A DNA stretch of 30,454 bases. Source: an uncultured Clostridium sp. GTDB lineage: Bacteria > Bacillota > Clostridia > TANB77 > CAG-508. Every line of letters starts with the position of its first letter. Positions within the stretch are counted from its first letter, which is position 1. Made by a program: the position numbers and the translations under genes. The notes beneath the pieces are model-generated. The model saw only the letters and a program-made list of their open reading frames with translations, was not told where the DNA came from and did no database searches. This document shows, piece by piece, positions 1-7,954 of this stretch. Where the stretch lies: the NCBI GenBank assembly GCA_900554175.1, contig USGK01000016.1:1-30454 (forward strand), in the 5' to 3' direction.

Positions 1-49
1 TTTGACTAGTCTTATTTTTTTTATTATATTTTGCCACGAAAAATTTAAC

Positions 50-1124
50 TCATATCAATTGAGCGTTACATATTGAACAATAAGTAATCCCATCTTGCTC
101 ATAAGTATCTGAGTGACTGCATATCATCCCACAATTCATACAATTACCCATTCCATCCCATTGATGTTGGCACTCTATTGCACAAATAGTACAACATCCT
201 GTATAACTATCCCATGAATGCTCTCCTGTTAATCCACTATTGTTCTTCTTCAATATTATCATCTGTTACATATATGTTTCCTGATAAAGTTAAATTATTA
301 ATATTATCAACTGCACCAAACAATCCTATATTTTTATATCTGCTTGATTTTATATACATATTACTAATCTTATTGTTTTGCCCATCAAATTCATGAATAA
401 CACTAAGTCCTGCATTATAACCAATTGGAATAAAACCTTCATCTTTTGCATCAGTTTTTTCAGTTAATTCTTCAATTAATGTCTTTGTAGTTCCATCTTT
501 ATTTAAATCTCCAAAATCGGTTCTACTACTATTATAATAGCTATCCGGATTTTCAAAATCCAAATCATTTTTCAATTTAACACTTGCTAAAGAGATATTG
601 CTATCACCACTATTTACTCTATTGGATAGTTCAACTAAATCTTCTATTTTATATATTAAGTATGTTCCTGGATCGTCTTGCTGTAAAATATTAGATTTTC
701 CTTCTAATTTACTTGTATAAGGTTCAATTATCTTACCATGGGGATTAATATAATATATCCTTCCACTCTTAAATACTACTTCAAATATATATCCTTGTTC
801 CTCAAATAAATTAACCTCTGTCTCATCCTTATACTTTTTTATTTCTGACTCCAAATCTTGCTTATCATCTGTATAAACTTTCATTTCACCATTATCAGTG
901 GCATTTTTCATCAGAGCATGAGTTACCGATAGTTTTAATCCTTCTTTTTCTTCTGCAATTTCATTTTCTTCCTTAGCACTAATTGCTCTTTTCATTGTTC
1001 AATTTTCTCCAGTTAATACACTTAATGTTACTCCTGCTAGAATTAATAATACAATAATTGTAATTATAAGTGCAATTAATGTTATACCTTTATCTTTCAA
1101 AATTTTTTCTTTTAATTTATCCAT
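50..1124 (-). pseudogene. Type IV pilin-like surface protein, interrupted by a TGA stop and a frameshift
   Basis: Reading from the ATG at 1124, the protein opens with a short basic stretch and a GITLIALIITIIVLLILAG-type hydrophobic helix, the class III signal/N-methylation segment of type IV pilins and pseudopilins. After VLTGEN the frame meets TGA at 999-1001, where relatives normally have a glycine codon (GEN-G-...-RAI), so a single GGA to TGA change would explain it. The same frame then continues open to 237 (RAISAKEENEI..., then beta-rich repeats such as GLFGAVDNINNLTLSG). A second segment in the +1 frame (262 to 50) carries a Cys-rich tail with CTIC, CAIEC, CMNC and CSIC pairs, resembling the small metal-binding repeats that end some clostridial surface proteins. 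Whether the tail belongs to the same gene is inference. No CGG codon is involved. Other genes here use TGA as a normal stop (DUF1294), so a recoded TGA is unlikely. Probably a decaying gene, or two sequence errors. Confidence 0.6.
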
Positions 1125-1205
1125 ATTTAATTCCATTCCTTTCACAAGGCTTAAACTTAATTGAAAATTATTTATCCTTTCAATCTTTCTGCCTACTTTT
1201 GTGTT

Positions 1206-2810
1206 TTATTTATTACTAATATAGTCTCTATAATCTAATTCCGGTAATATTTTATCTTTCCATTCAATGTTCTTTAAATACTGTTCATCTATTGTGTTTT
1301 GCTCTATTTGTTCATAAAGTTTATTAAATCTTTCAATATGCGCATTTATTCGTTCATAACTATATTCCATTACTCTGTAACAAGTTAAATTAAATTCCCA
1401 ATCACTTGTTTGAAGTAATAATAATTCTCTTGCACATTGATTTAATGCTTTTATTTTTATTTTATCTTTTTCATCTTTATATTTATTGGCTAATTTACAC
1501 ATTATTCTAGACATCATATCTAAATGTATGTATATATCCGCTTCTTCACATTCCATCCACTGTGCATTAGTTCCCCCAGCTCCCCATGTTGATATTGCTG
1601 GTTCACATACTTGAAGCTCTGGATACTTGTCCATATATTCGCCAGGAGTTATAAAATCTATTTCATTTTGATCATAGTAAATCTTTTTTATTAAAATATA
1701 TAGCCAATAAGGTCCCTCATACCACCAATGACCATATAATTCTGTATCCTGCATACTTACAATTATAGGAGGCTTACCTTTTATATATTCATTAGCTTTT
1801 TTTACTTGTTCTATATTTGCCTGCATATAATCATATGCATGTGTTTCTGCAGTTTCTTTAGCTCTGCGAAGATTATAATATTCTTTATTATCCATCTTAT
1901 TTGAAACTTTATAATATTTTATTCCTGTAGGTATTCTAACACCATCATAAGCAATATATGGTTTTATATATTCATAGTCTAAATCATATCCAATATCCCT
2001 GTTAAATTCTCTATAGTTTGAATCTCCTGGATAGCCTGTTGAATTAGACCATACTTTCATAGTGGAACCTACATTTCTTCCAAATACAGCAATTCCCTGA
2101 GGAGTAACTATAGGAGAATATACCCCATACACAGGAACTGGGTTGGCATAAATTACTCCATGCATTTCTGTTAAAAAATACTCTATTCCGTATTTCTTCA
2201 AATATTTTTCCACTTCAGGTACATATCCACATTCTGCTAACCAAATTCCACGGGGCTTTCTCTTAAAATACTTTTCATAAGTTTTTACTCCATATTTTAT
2301 TTGTACTTCTGTATTCCTTTCATTAGTGTAAAGCATTGGTATAAAACCATGTGTAGCACAGCAGGTAATTATCTCTAAAACACCAACATCTTGTAAATTT
2401 TTAAATTGTTTTATTAGATTACATTTATATATATCTTTAAACATATATAAGTCATTAGAGTATCTTTCATAATAATATCTTGCCAATTCATTTTCCTGTT
2501 CATTTGTATATTTTGTTCTTTCGACCTCCTTTTGACACAATTCTATATGTTTTTGTAAATACCTTATATATTTTTCTTGCTGAACTTTGTTATCTAACAT
2601 TTCAAGCAGTGGTGGAGTAAGCGACATTGTTATTCTAAAATCCACATTTTCTTCTACTAACATTTTAAAATACTTTATTAGTGGTAAATATGTTTCTGAT
2701 ATTGCTTCATATAACCATTGTTCTTCTATATAATTATCATTCTCAGGATGATTTACAAATGGTAAATGAGTATGTAAAACCATACTTAAATATCCTTTTG
2801 CCTCTTTCAT
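1206..2810 (-). CDS. GH57 1,4-alpha-glucan branching enzyme (DUF1957 type)
   Basis: A 534-residue protein of glycoside hydrolase family 57. The N-terminal HTHLP motif (His13, His15), the nucleophile region WLAECGY (Glu193) and the acid region MQDTELYGHWW (Asp355) match the spacing known in archaeal GH57 branching enzymes, where the catalytic pair lies near residues 183 and 354. The length also fits. It should transfer alpha-1,4-glucan segments to make alpha-1,6 branches in cytoplasmic glycogen-like polymer. The start is supported by an AAAGGAAG ribosome binding site. It lies directly downstream of a DUF4912 gene, an arrangement I recall from other Clostridia, and probably shares its promoter at 3510-3538. 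Synthases and phosphorylases are not in the window. No signal peptide. Confidence 0.88.
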   Translation of the reverse strand: MKEAKGYLSMVLHTHLPFVNHPENDNYIEEQWLYEAISETYLPLIKYFKMLVEENVDFRITMSLTPPLLEMLDNKVQQEKYIRYLQKHIELCQKEVERTKYTNEQENELARYYYERYSNDLYMFKDIYKCNLIKQFKNLQDVGVLEIITCCATHGFIPMLYTNERNTEVQIKYGVKTYEKYFKRKPRGIWLAECGYVPEVEKYLKKYGIEYFLTEMHGVIYANPVPVYGVYSPIVTPQGIAVFGRNVGSTMKVWSNSTGYPGDSNYREFNRDIGYDLDYEYIKPYIAYDGVRIPTGIKYYKVSNKMDNKEYYNLRRAKETAETHAYDYMQANIEQVKKANEYIKGKPPIIVSMQDTELYGHWWYEGPYWLYILIKKIYYDQNEIDFITPGEYMDKYPELQVCEPAISTWGAGGTNAQWMECEEADIYIHLDMMSRIMCKLANKYKDEKDKIKIKALNQCARELLLLQTSDWEFNLTCYRVMEYSYERINAHIERFNKLYEQIEQNTIDEQYLKNIEWKDKILPELDYRDYISNK

Positions 2811-2883
2811 TTTTTTCTTCCTTTCTATATCTAAATACTAAGTTTGAATATTAATTCATATATTGTTATAAAATTATAACTTT

Positions 2884-3429
2884 TTATTTTTCTTTATATC
2901 CATTTTCATTTTTATATGAATCCCATGTAGGCTTAATTATATCATCATATAATCTTTTAACATCTTCTTTACTATTTTCTTTAAGCTTGTAATATTTAGT
3001 CTCTGTCATTTCCTCTCCAGTTTTTATATTCCTAAATCTTATTTTATCTTGACTATAATCATCTATCAAAATTTTTATATTTGGAGATTGGATTTCATTT
3101 GATATAATTCTATATCCATAATCTTTATCATTTTCTTTTCCAACTCTTGAAAGTTCAACTTGGTATACAGAATTCGAATAGTTAAATTTTGCATAATAGT
3201 TATTTGTGGGCTCTTCTATTACGATCTTCTCTTCCTTACCATTTTTTAAATTCTTTATTGTTAAAACCTCTTTTGTTTTTTCAAAAAAATCCTTTCCATA
3301 TTTTTTTACAAACACATTATTATATTCATCAGAAATAGTCCAATATATAAATAACCAATTTACTTCAGTGATTAGTATCCCAAGCATAGTTTCATCATAT
3401 TCTGCTTTTACAACATTTTTTTCTTTCAT
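2884..3429 (-). CDS. DUF4912 domain protein, partner of the branching enzyme
   Basis: 181 residues counted from the ATG at 3429, which has a strong GGAGGA site 5 nt upstream; the open frame extends 14 codons further up but without a ribosome binding site. The segment EVNWLFIYWTISDEY matches the DUF4912 signature (a tryptophan-rich W-YWEIS-type motif followed by beta strands). DUF4912 proteins are often encoded next to GH57/DUF1957 enzymes; their biochemical role is not known to me, and carbohydrate binding is a guess from the aromatic motif and the neighbour. No signal peptide or membrane helix. Transcribed from a clear promoter 80 bases upstream, with the GH57 gene following after about 70 bases. 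Confidence 0.75.
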   Translation of the reverse strand: MKEKNVVKAEYDETMLGILITEVNWLFIYWTISDEYNNVFVKKYGKDFFEKTKEVLTIKNLKNGKEEKIVIEEPTNNYYAKFNYSNSVYQVELSRVGKENDKDYGYRIISNEIQSPNIKILIDDYSQDKIRFRNIKTGEEMTETKYYKLKENSKEDVKRLYDDIIKPTWDSYKNENGYKEK

Positions 3430-3509
3430 TATATTCCTCCGTTTCCTAATATATTTCTTCCTCAAATACAATTAATTTATATCAATTTTCTCATTTTATA
3501 ATTAGACTT

Positions 3510-3538
3510 ATAATATCATTACTTACATTTTTTGTAAA
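3510..3538 (-). promoter_or_regulatory. Sigma-A promoter of the DUF4912-GH57 operon
   Basis: On the minus strand the -35 box TTTACA (3533-3538) and -10 box TATTAT (3510-3515) are separated by exactly 17 bases, about 80 bases before the DUF4912 start. Confidence 0.7.
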
Positions 3539-3569
3539 TAGTTTTTATTTTAATATTATACAATTATAA

Positions 3570-3698
3570 ATGGCAATAATAAATTTAGAAGAAGCTAATA
3601 AAAGAAAATGGAAAACATGTAAAGCAGATGGATTTGAATTTGAAAAAATACAAAGAAGTGTGGAAGAATTTCTAGAAAAAGGAGAAATAAATGAATAA
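3570..3698 (+). CDS. Small 42-codon ORF, possible gene remnant
   Basis: An open frame from ATG 3570 to TAA 3698 encodes a charged, helix-like peptide (WKTCKADGFEFEKIQRSVEE in its middle). A second frame starts by ATGA overlap at 3691 (MNKLEENKKVYNAI) and stops at 3735, just as the beta-helix fragment begins. Translational coupling of two short frames is a sign of real genes, but there is no Shine-Dalgarno sequence before 3570, and the piece sits beside a broken gene. I do not recognise the family. Either a small gene with an upstream neighbour now lost, or debris from a deleted mobile or phage segment. Confidence 0.3.
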   Translation: MAIINLEEANKRKWKTCKADGFEFEKIQRSVEEFLEKGEINE

Positions 3699-3724
3699 AT
3701 TAGAAGAAAATAAAAAAGTATATA

Positions 3725-4308
3725 ATGCAATATAGTGAATTTTCAAAAGAAATCTTACATTCAGCAAATGCTAAAAATTTTACAATTGATATGTCAGAGG
3801 CTAGTTTAACTCAATATACACATAGAGGGAAAGCATTTTATTATAGTGGAATTAAAGATTGCGTTTTTAGAGACCTTCGCCTCATTTCAACACCTTCAAC
3901 AGCTTTAGGAATAGACATGTTAGACAATGTTGTTATTGATTCCATATACATATATGAAGGAGGAAGGTCTGGGACTTATGGTGGTAATGGAGGTGCTGGA
4001 ATTGGTATAGGAACTGGAATGTGGGAACATGAAAACTATGTAATTAGAAATTGTAAAAATATGCTATTGGCATTCGTGGAGGAGATACCGTTTTAGTTTC
4101 ATCTAATAATATATATAATAATAACGGTGGATTATATGTAGATTATGGTGCCCAAAATATTGTATTTAATGATAATCTTATAAAAAATTCTAAAAATTGT
4201 AAAAATATATTTTTAACAGGTAATACATTCATTGAAAATAAAATAAACCTACTTAAAAATTCTGATCCGCTTAATTATATAGAAAAAAATAATGTATTTA
4301 TTAATTAG
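3725..4308 (+). pseudogene. Parallel beta-helix (pectate-lyase-fold) protein fragment, frameshifted
   Basis: From 3725 the frame shows repeated short beta-helix coils (CVFRDLRLISTPSTALGI, VVIDSIYIYEGGRSG, a GGAGIGIGTG turn, YVIRNCKN) and then stops soon after an apparent one-base loss near 4055-4062. The -1 frame continues the same fold (YAIGIRGGDTVLVSSNNIYN..., ending at TAG 4306-4308). There is no ribosome binding site and the usual N-terminal part is absent, so this is the 3' part of a right-handed beta-helix protein of the type found in phage tail spikes or surface carbohydrate enzymes. It is on the opposite strand to its left neighbours. No CGG codon lies at the break, so it differs from the four recoded genes and looks truly dead. 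Confidence 0.65.
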
Positions 4309-4452
4309 TTTATCCAAACATATTCTAAAAATATTTTTATTTGTTATATGAATAAGTTAATTTTTAATTCTCATACTACATTTTTAGCTATGCTGTAATG
4401 TAAATTCAGTGTTGGAAAGACACGGCTTTTATTCCTACATTTTAAAGAATAT

Positions 4453-4494
4453 AAAAAGAGGAAAAAATTATTTTGATAATTTTTCCTCTTTTTT
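4453..4494 (+). terminator. Rho-independent terminator
   Basis: A near-perfect hairpin (AAAGAGGAAAAA...TTTTTCCTC) followed by TTTTTT, downstream of the beta-helix fragment; T-rich in both directions, so it may also serve the minus-strand tRNA-Gly transcript. The rest of 4309-4550 shows no gene. Confidence 0.7.
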
Positions 4495-4551
4495 GAAGAT
4501 TATTTATAAAAAAACAACTTACTAACTATTAGTCCGTAAGTTAATTTCAAA

Positions 4552-4625
4552 TGGAGCAGGTAGTGGGAATCGAACCCACGTAGTCAGCTTGGAAGGCTGA
4601 AGTTCTACCATTGAACTACACCTGC
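4552..4625 (-). tRNA. tRNA-Gly (anticodon TCC)
   Basis: 74 bases with encoded CCA. Acceptor GCAGGTG pairs with TACCTGC, the D stem is GTTC/GAAC, the anticodon stem TCAGC/GCTGA closes an ordinary 7-base loop CTTCCAA, and the T arm is GTGGG-TTCGATT-CCCAC. It decodes GGA/GGG, the glycine codons that would be read after the skipped C at the CGG sites. The loop is not enlarged, so this gene itself is not an obvious four-base-reading tRNA. Confidence 0.95.
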
Positions 4626-4644
4626 ATTATTTACAACGATTGTA

Positions 4645-4673
4645 ATTATATCCCTTTTCTTTGACTTTGTCAA
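4645..4673 (-). promoter_or_regulatory. Consensus sigma-A promoter of tRNA-Gly
   Basis: Perfect TTGACA (4668-4673), 17-base spacer and TATAAT (4645-4650), 20 bases before the tRNA 5' end. Confidence 0.85.
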
Positions 4674-4772
4674 TACATTTTTTTAAATTCGAGAATTTTT
4701 CATTAAAATATAACAACGAACCTGAATACATTTCATATTTTCTGTACATAATTATTTTAGGTGGTGATTATT

Positions 4773-4946
4773 ATGACAAATAAAGAACTTTTATATATAG
4801 AAGATGCCTTAGGTCATGAAGAATTCATGAAGTCTTGTAGTAAAAAAACTTCTACTAAATTAACTGATCCCAATCTTTCTATATATATAGGCGAACTTGA
4901 GCAAAAACATACAGAAATCTTTAACAAATTTTTAAATTTATTATAA
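4773..4946 (+). CDS. Small coat-F-like spore protein (first of a pair)
   Basis: 57 residues from ATG 4773, preceded by AGGTGGTGA; the GTG codons upstream lie inside this Shine-Dalgarno and are not the start. The two-helix pattern (LLYIEDALGHEEFMKSC..., then IYIGELEQKHTEIFNKFLNLL) resembles the ferritin-like helices of coat protein F and the small partner protein often encoded before it. It is followed 10 bases later by a second coat-F-like gene, with a strong AAGGAGGT site between them, so the two form an operon. Likely expressed in the mother cell late in sporulation. The family call rests on length, helix pattern and partner, not on a catalytic motif. Confidence 0.6.
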   Translation: MTNKELLYIEDALGHEEFMKSCSKKTSTKLTDPNLSIYIGELEQKHTEIFNKFLNLL

Positions 4947-4956
4947 GGAGGTTATA

Positions 4957-5205
4957 ATGGAAGATAGAGACTTAATGGAAAATGAATTATTAGTTATTAA
5001 AGGTGTTTGCGATTTATATCTTCATGGTACAATAGAATCTACAACAGCTGATGTTCACACGGCATTTAAAGATGCTTTAAATGAAACTTTAAACATTCAA
5101 AACAAAATCTATAATTTAATGGCAGAAAAAGGATGGTATAAAACAACTAATGCTCCACAAACAGAAATAGATACTTTAAAGCAAAAATATTCTGCTAATA
5201 ATTAA
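4957..5205 (+). CDS. Spore coat protein F-like protein
   Basis: 82 residues with the CotF pattern: an N-terminal helix (ENELLVIKGVCDLYLHGTIE), a long helix (VHTAFKDALNETLNIQNKIYNLM) and the typical end AEKGWYKTTNAP, where relatives have GWY-x-P. It starts at an ATG four bases after AAGGAGGT and ends just before a strong terminator. CotF proteins are structural proteins of the spore coat. A second coat-F-like pair is at 21389-21825 in this window. Confidence 0.75.
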   Translation: MEDRDLMENELLVIKGVCDLYLHGTIESTTADVHTAFKDALNETLNIQNKIYNLMAEKGWYKTTNAPQTEIDTLKQKYSANN

Positions 5206-5239
5206 TTTATTATTATCTATAAAATGGAATTGATAAAAG

Positions 5240-5275
5240 CTCTAATTCTTTATTTTAAGGAATTAGAGTCTTTTT
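5240..5275 (+). terminator. Terminator of the coat-F-like pair
   Basis: Perfect 9-bp stem CTCTAATTC/GAATTAGAG (5240-5248 and 5260-5268) followed by TCTTTTT. Confidence 0.85.
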
Positions 5276-5330
5276 ACAAGAAATCAATGAACTTGTAAAT
5301 TCTTCTTACTTCCATTATTTACATATACTA

Positions 5331-6637
5331 TCATCTATAACAATTAACATTAATATATGCAATTCTGCCGGTAACATTTACTTTTATTTTATCTACATTT
5401 TCACTTACATTTTGGAGTATTGTTATAGTTGTATTTGATTTATAATTGTATTTATAACCTGTTAAATTTGAATTACTATATAAAGTACTAGCTCTTGCTA
5501 ATTTCTTTATTTGACCTACTGTTTGATCTTTTATGCTTTCCTCCTCATTTATTCTACTTGTATATTTTAATGATATCCACCCCTTATTAGTCTTTCCAAA
5601 CCCATTCGACTCTTCTGATATTGTTACTATCGAACCTTTCGCATATCCTCCAATTTTTGAATACGATGTACTTGCTCCTGCTCTTATATTTAACCCAATA
5701 TTAGCAGTTACTCTTACTTGATAATTTACTGTATTTACATCAGATGTATTATTATTTACTGTAACTTCTGTATCTGTATTTTCCTTTACATCTGTCCTAT
5801 CATTTTTAAAACAGAAAAATTTTTTGTAATTAGAATACGCTCTAAAATTATCTATACTTACATATACTGTATGACCATCTACTGTCGCTAATCCTCTACG
5901 ACTAGATATATTAAATTTTCCAATATATAAATATGGATCATATATTTTTATATACTTTCCTTCTATTCCTGTTAAAACTACCAAATGTCCGCCCTGTTGT
6001 AAACAATCCATTTCCTACTGAACATATAACATAATTTTTATTTTTAATCAATTGTATAGCTTTTTGCATATTACTTGTTTCTGTATATTCAATATTCCAT
6101 TTATCAGCAACATACCTAAAAGCACTCCAATATGTCCCATTATTAGCACTTCTATATCCATTAGCTACAAATAAATCTCCCATCGTATCTGGTGTTATCG
6201 TTCCTCTTATAGAGCTTACTATCATTGCTGCAGATGTTGGTCCACATCCCGACTTTCCAATTGTTTGTGTGTTATTAGAAATAGACGTATATATATGTCT
6301 TCTCCATCTGCTATCAACTTGTGAATAATACGTAAGTCCCGTGTATTTTCCTAATTCTACATCATAATCATTTGAATTTTCCCACGATTCATAAGCTATT
6401 TGTCCCTGCTCTTCAAATCCTTCTGATTCTGTTTCTTGAAATTCCAATGATTGCTCATCACTTTCTGTTAATTTTGGAATCTCTTTACTAGATTTATTTA
6501 TCTCTTCAGATATCGTATTTATACTTTCTGATATTTCACATACATCTATTTTACCTTTTTCTTTATTTTTATAATAATATAATTATAGCTATCACAGCTG
6601 TAATTGTTATTCCTATTAGCTTATTCCAATTTTTCAT
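5331..6637 (-). CDS. C39-like cysteine peptidase with SH3 domains, read through a +1 shift at CGG
   Basis: A membrane-anchored (MKNWNKLIGI... from ATG 6637) cell-wall protein. The peptidase part has GLTYYSQVDSRW, the Cys motif GKSGCGPTSAAM and, in the +1 frame, the His motif GGHLVVLTG followed by IKIYDPYL, as in C39_2-type peptidases. Two bacterial SH3-like regions follow (VTANIGLNIRAGASTSYSKI and a shorter one near the C-terminus). The frame entering the His motif ends at an in-frame CGG (5989-5991); dropping its C gives ...TTG-G-H..., exactly the conserved order. A second break lies near 6570-6580, just after the membrane helix (TTA TTA TAA), which also needs +1 but has no CGG and sits in an AT repeat; it may be decay or sequence error. 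Without it, translation could only start at TTG 6447. Likely binds or cuts peptidoglycan. Confidence 0.7.
5988..5991 (-). other. CGG +1 frameshift site in the C39-like gene
   Basis: Frame-0 codons are ACA ACA GGG CGG ACA TTT; the protein needs ACA ACA GGG (C) GGA CAT TTG, TTG-G-HL. The codon is in frame with TTG 6447 (152 codons before it), and the frame-0 extension ends after 17 further codons. Confidence 0.75.
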
Positions 6638-6892
6638 TGCAATCTCCCCCTTATATAAATTTAATTATTCTTAATTTAAACTTTATTACCATTATAAAAT
6701 AATTAAACTTACTAAGGTTATTATATGATATATAATAAAAATGTGTTTTAAAATTTATCTATTCTAATCTACTAATTCTCGTTTTAATTTAAAATACTTT
6801 CAATCATTTAGCATTAATACAAATGTAAAAAGTTTGAGCAAGTATGAACACGAAGAAAGAAAAAAAATGAGATTTAAAATTATAAATTACAA
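6638..6892. other. Intergenic region without recognisable gene
   Basis: Between the C39-like start and the promoter of the transglutaminase-like gene I see only AT-rich sequence. The GGGGGAG ribosome binding site of the C39-like gene is at its left edge. No tRNA, riboswitch core or conserved ORF was found. Confidence 0.5.
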
Positions 6893-6921
6893 TTGATTTT
6901 TTATGTAAATTATGTTATACT
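6893..6921 (+). promoter_or_regulatory. Sigma-A promoter of the transglutaminase-like gene
   Basis: TTGATT (6893-6898), 17-base spacer, TGT-TATACT with an extended -10 (6913-6921). It leaves a leader of about 110 bases before the ATG at 7041; the leader has no clear hairpin. Confidence 0.75.
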
Positions 6922-7040
6922 ATTAATATAATTAAGCACTTTGAAAAAAGAATAATAAAAATCCATACACTCTATCCCAAGTGTATTTTACATATAGTAA
7001 ACCAAGAAATCACAGACCAAAACCATATAGGAGGTACATT

Positions 7041-7526
7041 ATGAACATTAAGAAAATTTACAATGAAGTGGTAACCGGTTGTAAGTATGATTTTGAGGCA
7101 GCTTCTAAGCATAATATGGAGATGATTTCTGCTGATGTAAAAGCGGTTGATCTTCCCCTTATTGAGGCGAATTTTGTTGCACAAAATCATGTCGGCTGTT
7201 GTCTACATTATGGAATGACTCTTTTTGCTAAGTTGCGTGAGCATAATGTTGAATGTTACATCGCAATTACAAAGGAGGAAAATCCTATTACTCACAAAAA
7301 GACAGACAACCATGTCAGTGTTTGTTATCTTAAAAATGGAAAAAGATACATCGCCGACCCAGTCGAAACTGTAAAAACAGGGAAAGGAGAATACTTTGAT
7401 ATTCCAATAGAACAGTATCAACAGGGCACGATTCGGATGTATGACCCTTATGGAGAGTATGGAAATGAATTATTCTTTAAAGGGTTTTTATCACATCCTA
7501 TTGAAATTTTTGAGGAAGGTGTATAA
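7041..7526 (+). CDS. Transglutaminase-like cysteine protein, probably acquired
   Basis: 161 residues from ATG 7041 behind TAGGAGGTACATT; the open frame extends 20 codons upstream without support. The order GCCLHYGMTLFAKLRE (Cys53/54), DNHVSV (His91) and YIADPVE (Asp106) matches the Cys-His-Asp triad of the transglutaminase/protease fold, so a small hydrolase or crosslinking enzyme is likely; the substrate is unknown. Base composition and codons are less AT-biased than its neighbours (GAG, AAG, GGC, CCC used freely) and it stands alone with its own promoter and terminator, suggesting transfer. It carries the only in-frame CGG in the window that does not sit at a frame break (7434-7436, codon 132, TI-R-MYDPY), which a host that shifts at CGG might misread. 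Confidence 0.6.
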   Translation: MNIKKIYNEVVTGCKYDFEAASKHNMEMISADVKAVDLPLIEANFVAQNHVGCCLHYGMTLFAKLREHNVECYIAITKEENPITHKKTDNHVSVCYLKNGKRYIADPVETVKTGKGEYFDIPIEQYQQGTIRMYDPYGEYGNELFFKGFLSHPIEIFEEGV

Positions 7527-7532
7527 AGACAA

Positions 7533-7570
7533 AAAGGCTCGATATGGTATCTTATACCTGTCGAGCTTTT
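7533..7570 (+). terminator. Terminator of the transglutaminase-like gene
   Basis: Two-part stem: GGCTCGA with TCGAGCT and an inner GGTAT/ATACC, followed by TTTT. Confidence 0.75.
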
Positions 7571-7608
7571 GCATTTATATATATTTATTTAATTTATTCT
7601 TTCTTTCA

Positions 7609-7669
7609 TAAAAAAATATCATATTTAAACACTTTCAAAATCGGTTTTAAGTAAAGTGTAAATATGATA
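7609..7669 (-). terminator. Long AT-rich hairpin downstream of the damaged tRNA-Gln
   Basis: Arms at 7616-7635 and 7653-7669 are inverted repeats (ATATCATATTTAAACACTTT against AAAGTGTAAATATGATA, with a two-base bulge). On the minus strand a run of T follows, so it can end transcription from the tRNA-like copy. The intact tRNA-Gln at 11049 also has a hairpin and a similar ATATGATA-plus-T-run sequence downstream, suggesting that the duplication extended past the tRNA. Confidence 0.5.
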
Positions 7670-7680
7670 AACATTTTAAT

Positions 7681-7752
7681 TGGCTGGGCTGGCTAGATTT
7701 GAACTAGCACATGCATGAGTCAAAATCATGTGCCTTACCGCTTGGTTACAGC
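7681..7752 (-). pseudogene. Damaged second copy of tRNA-Gln (TTG)
   Basis: 72 bases aligned with the intact tRNA-Gln at 11049-11123 with only about four substitutions, same orientation, including the CCA end, T arm and the TTG anticodon. The first three acceptor-stem bases (TGG) are replaced by CAT, so they cannot pair with the CCA-side strand, and one D-stem pair is lost. No promoter lies upstream; instead the 3' end of a broken gene abuts it. Read as a duplication or recombination scar, not a working tRNA. Confidence 0.75.
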
Positions 7753-7754
7753 AT

Positions 7755-7853
7755 GAAGAATTATCAAAACAGATAATTTTAGTCTATGTAACTGAAAAAT
7801 ATCAAAAAGAAAGAATTTCCATACTTGGTGACAATAAAGTTAAGAATTTATAA
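7755..7853 (+). pseudogene. 3' end of a lost gene, abutting the tRNA-Gln copy
   Basis: A plus-strand frame of 32 codons with no start (EELSKQIILVYVTEKYQKER, then ISILGDNKVKNL) ends at TAA 7851-7853. It begins exactly where similarity to tRNA-Gln stops, as expected if a rearrangement joined the tail of a gene to the tRNA. I do not recognise the family. The remaining sequence to 7955 has no gene; a hairpin at 7928-7956 overlaps the dltC stop codon. Confidence 0.35.
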
Positions 7854-7954
7854 TATAAATATCTAAAAAAAAACAATACTTTTGATTTGAAGTTTGAAAA
7901 TATAAAAAGAATGGTATTTAGACAGATAAGAGAAATACCTCTCAAGTATTTCTC

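Noticed and set aside
999..1001. In-frame TGA as evidence that TGA codes for glycine in this organism
   Set aside because: DUF1294 ends with TGA, and no other gene here carries an internal TGA at a conserved residue.
3545..3730. Minus-strand hydrophobic ORF opposite the 42-codon frame
   Set aside because: No ribosome binding site and low-complexity Phe/Leu/Ser composition typical of a shadow of A-rich sequence.
4055..4062. Beta-helix break as a fifth recoding site
   Set aside because: It needs a -1 shift, has no CGG, and the gene lacks its 5' part and ribosome binding site.
7681..7752. Second working tRNA-Gln
   Set aside because: Three acceptor-stem pairs and one D-stem pair are lost and there is no promoter.
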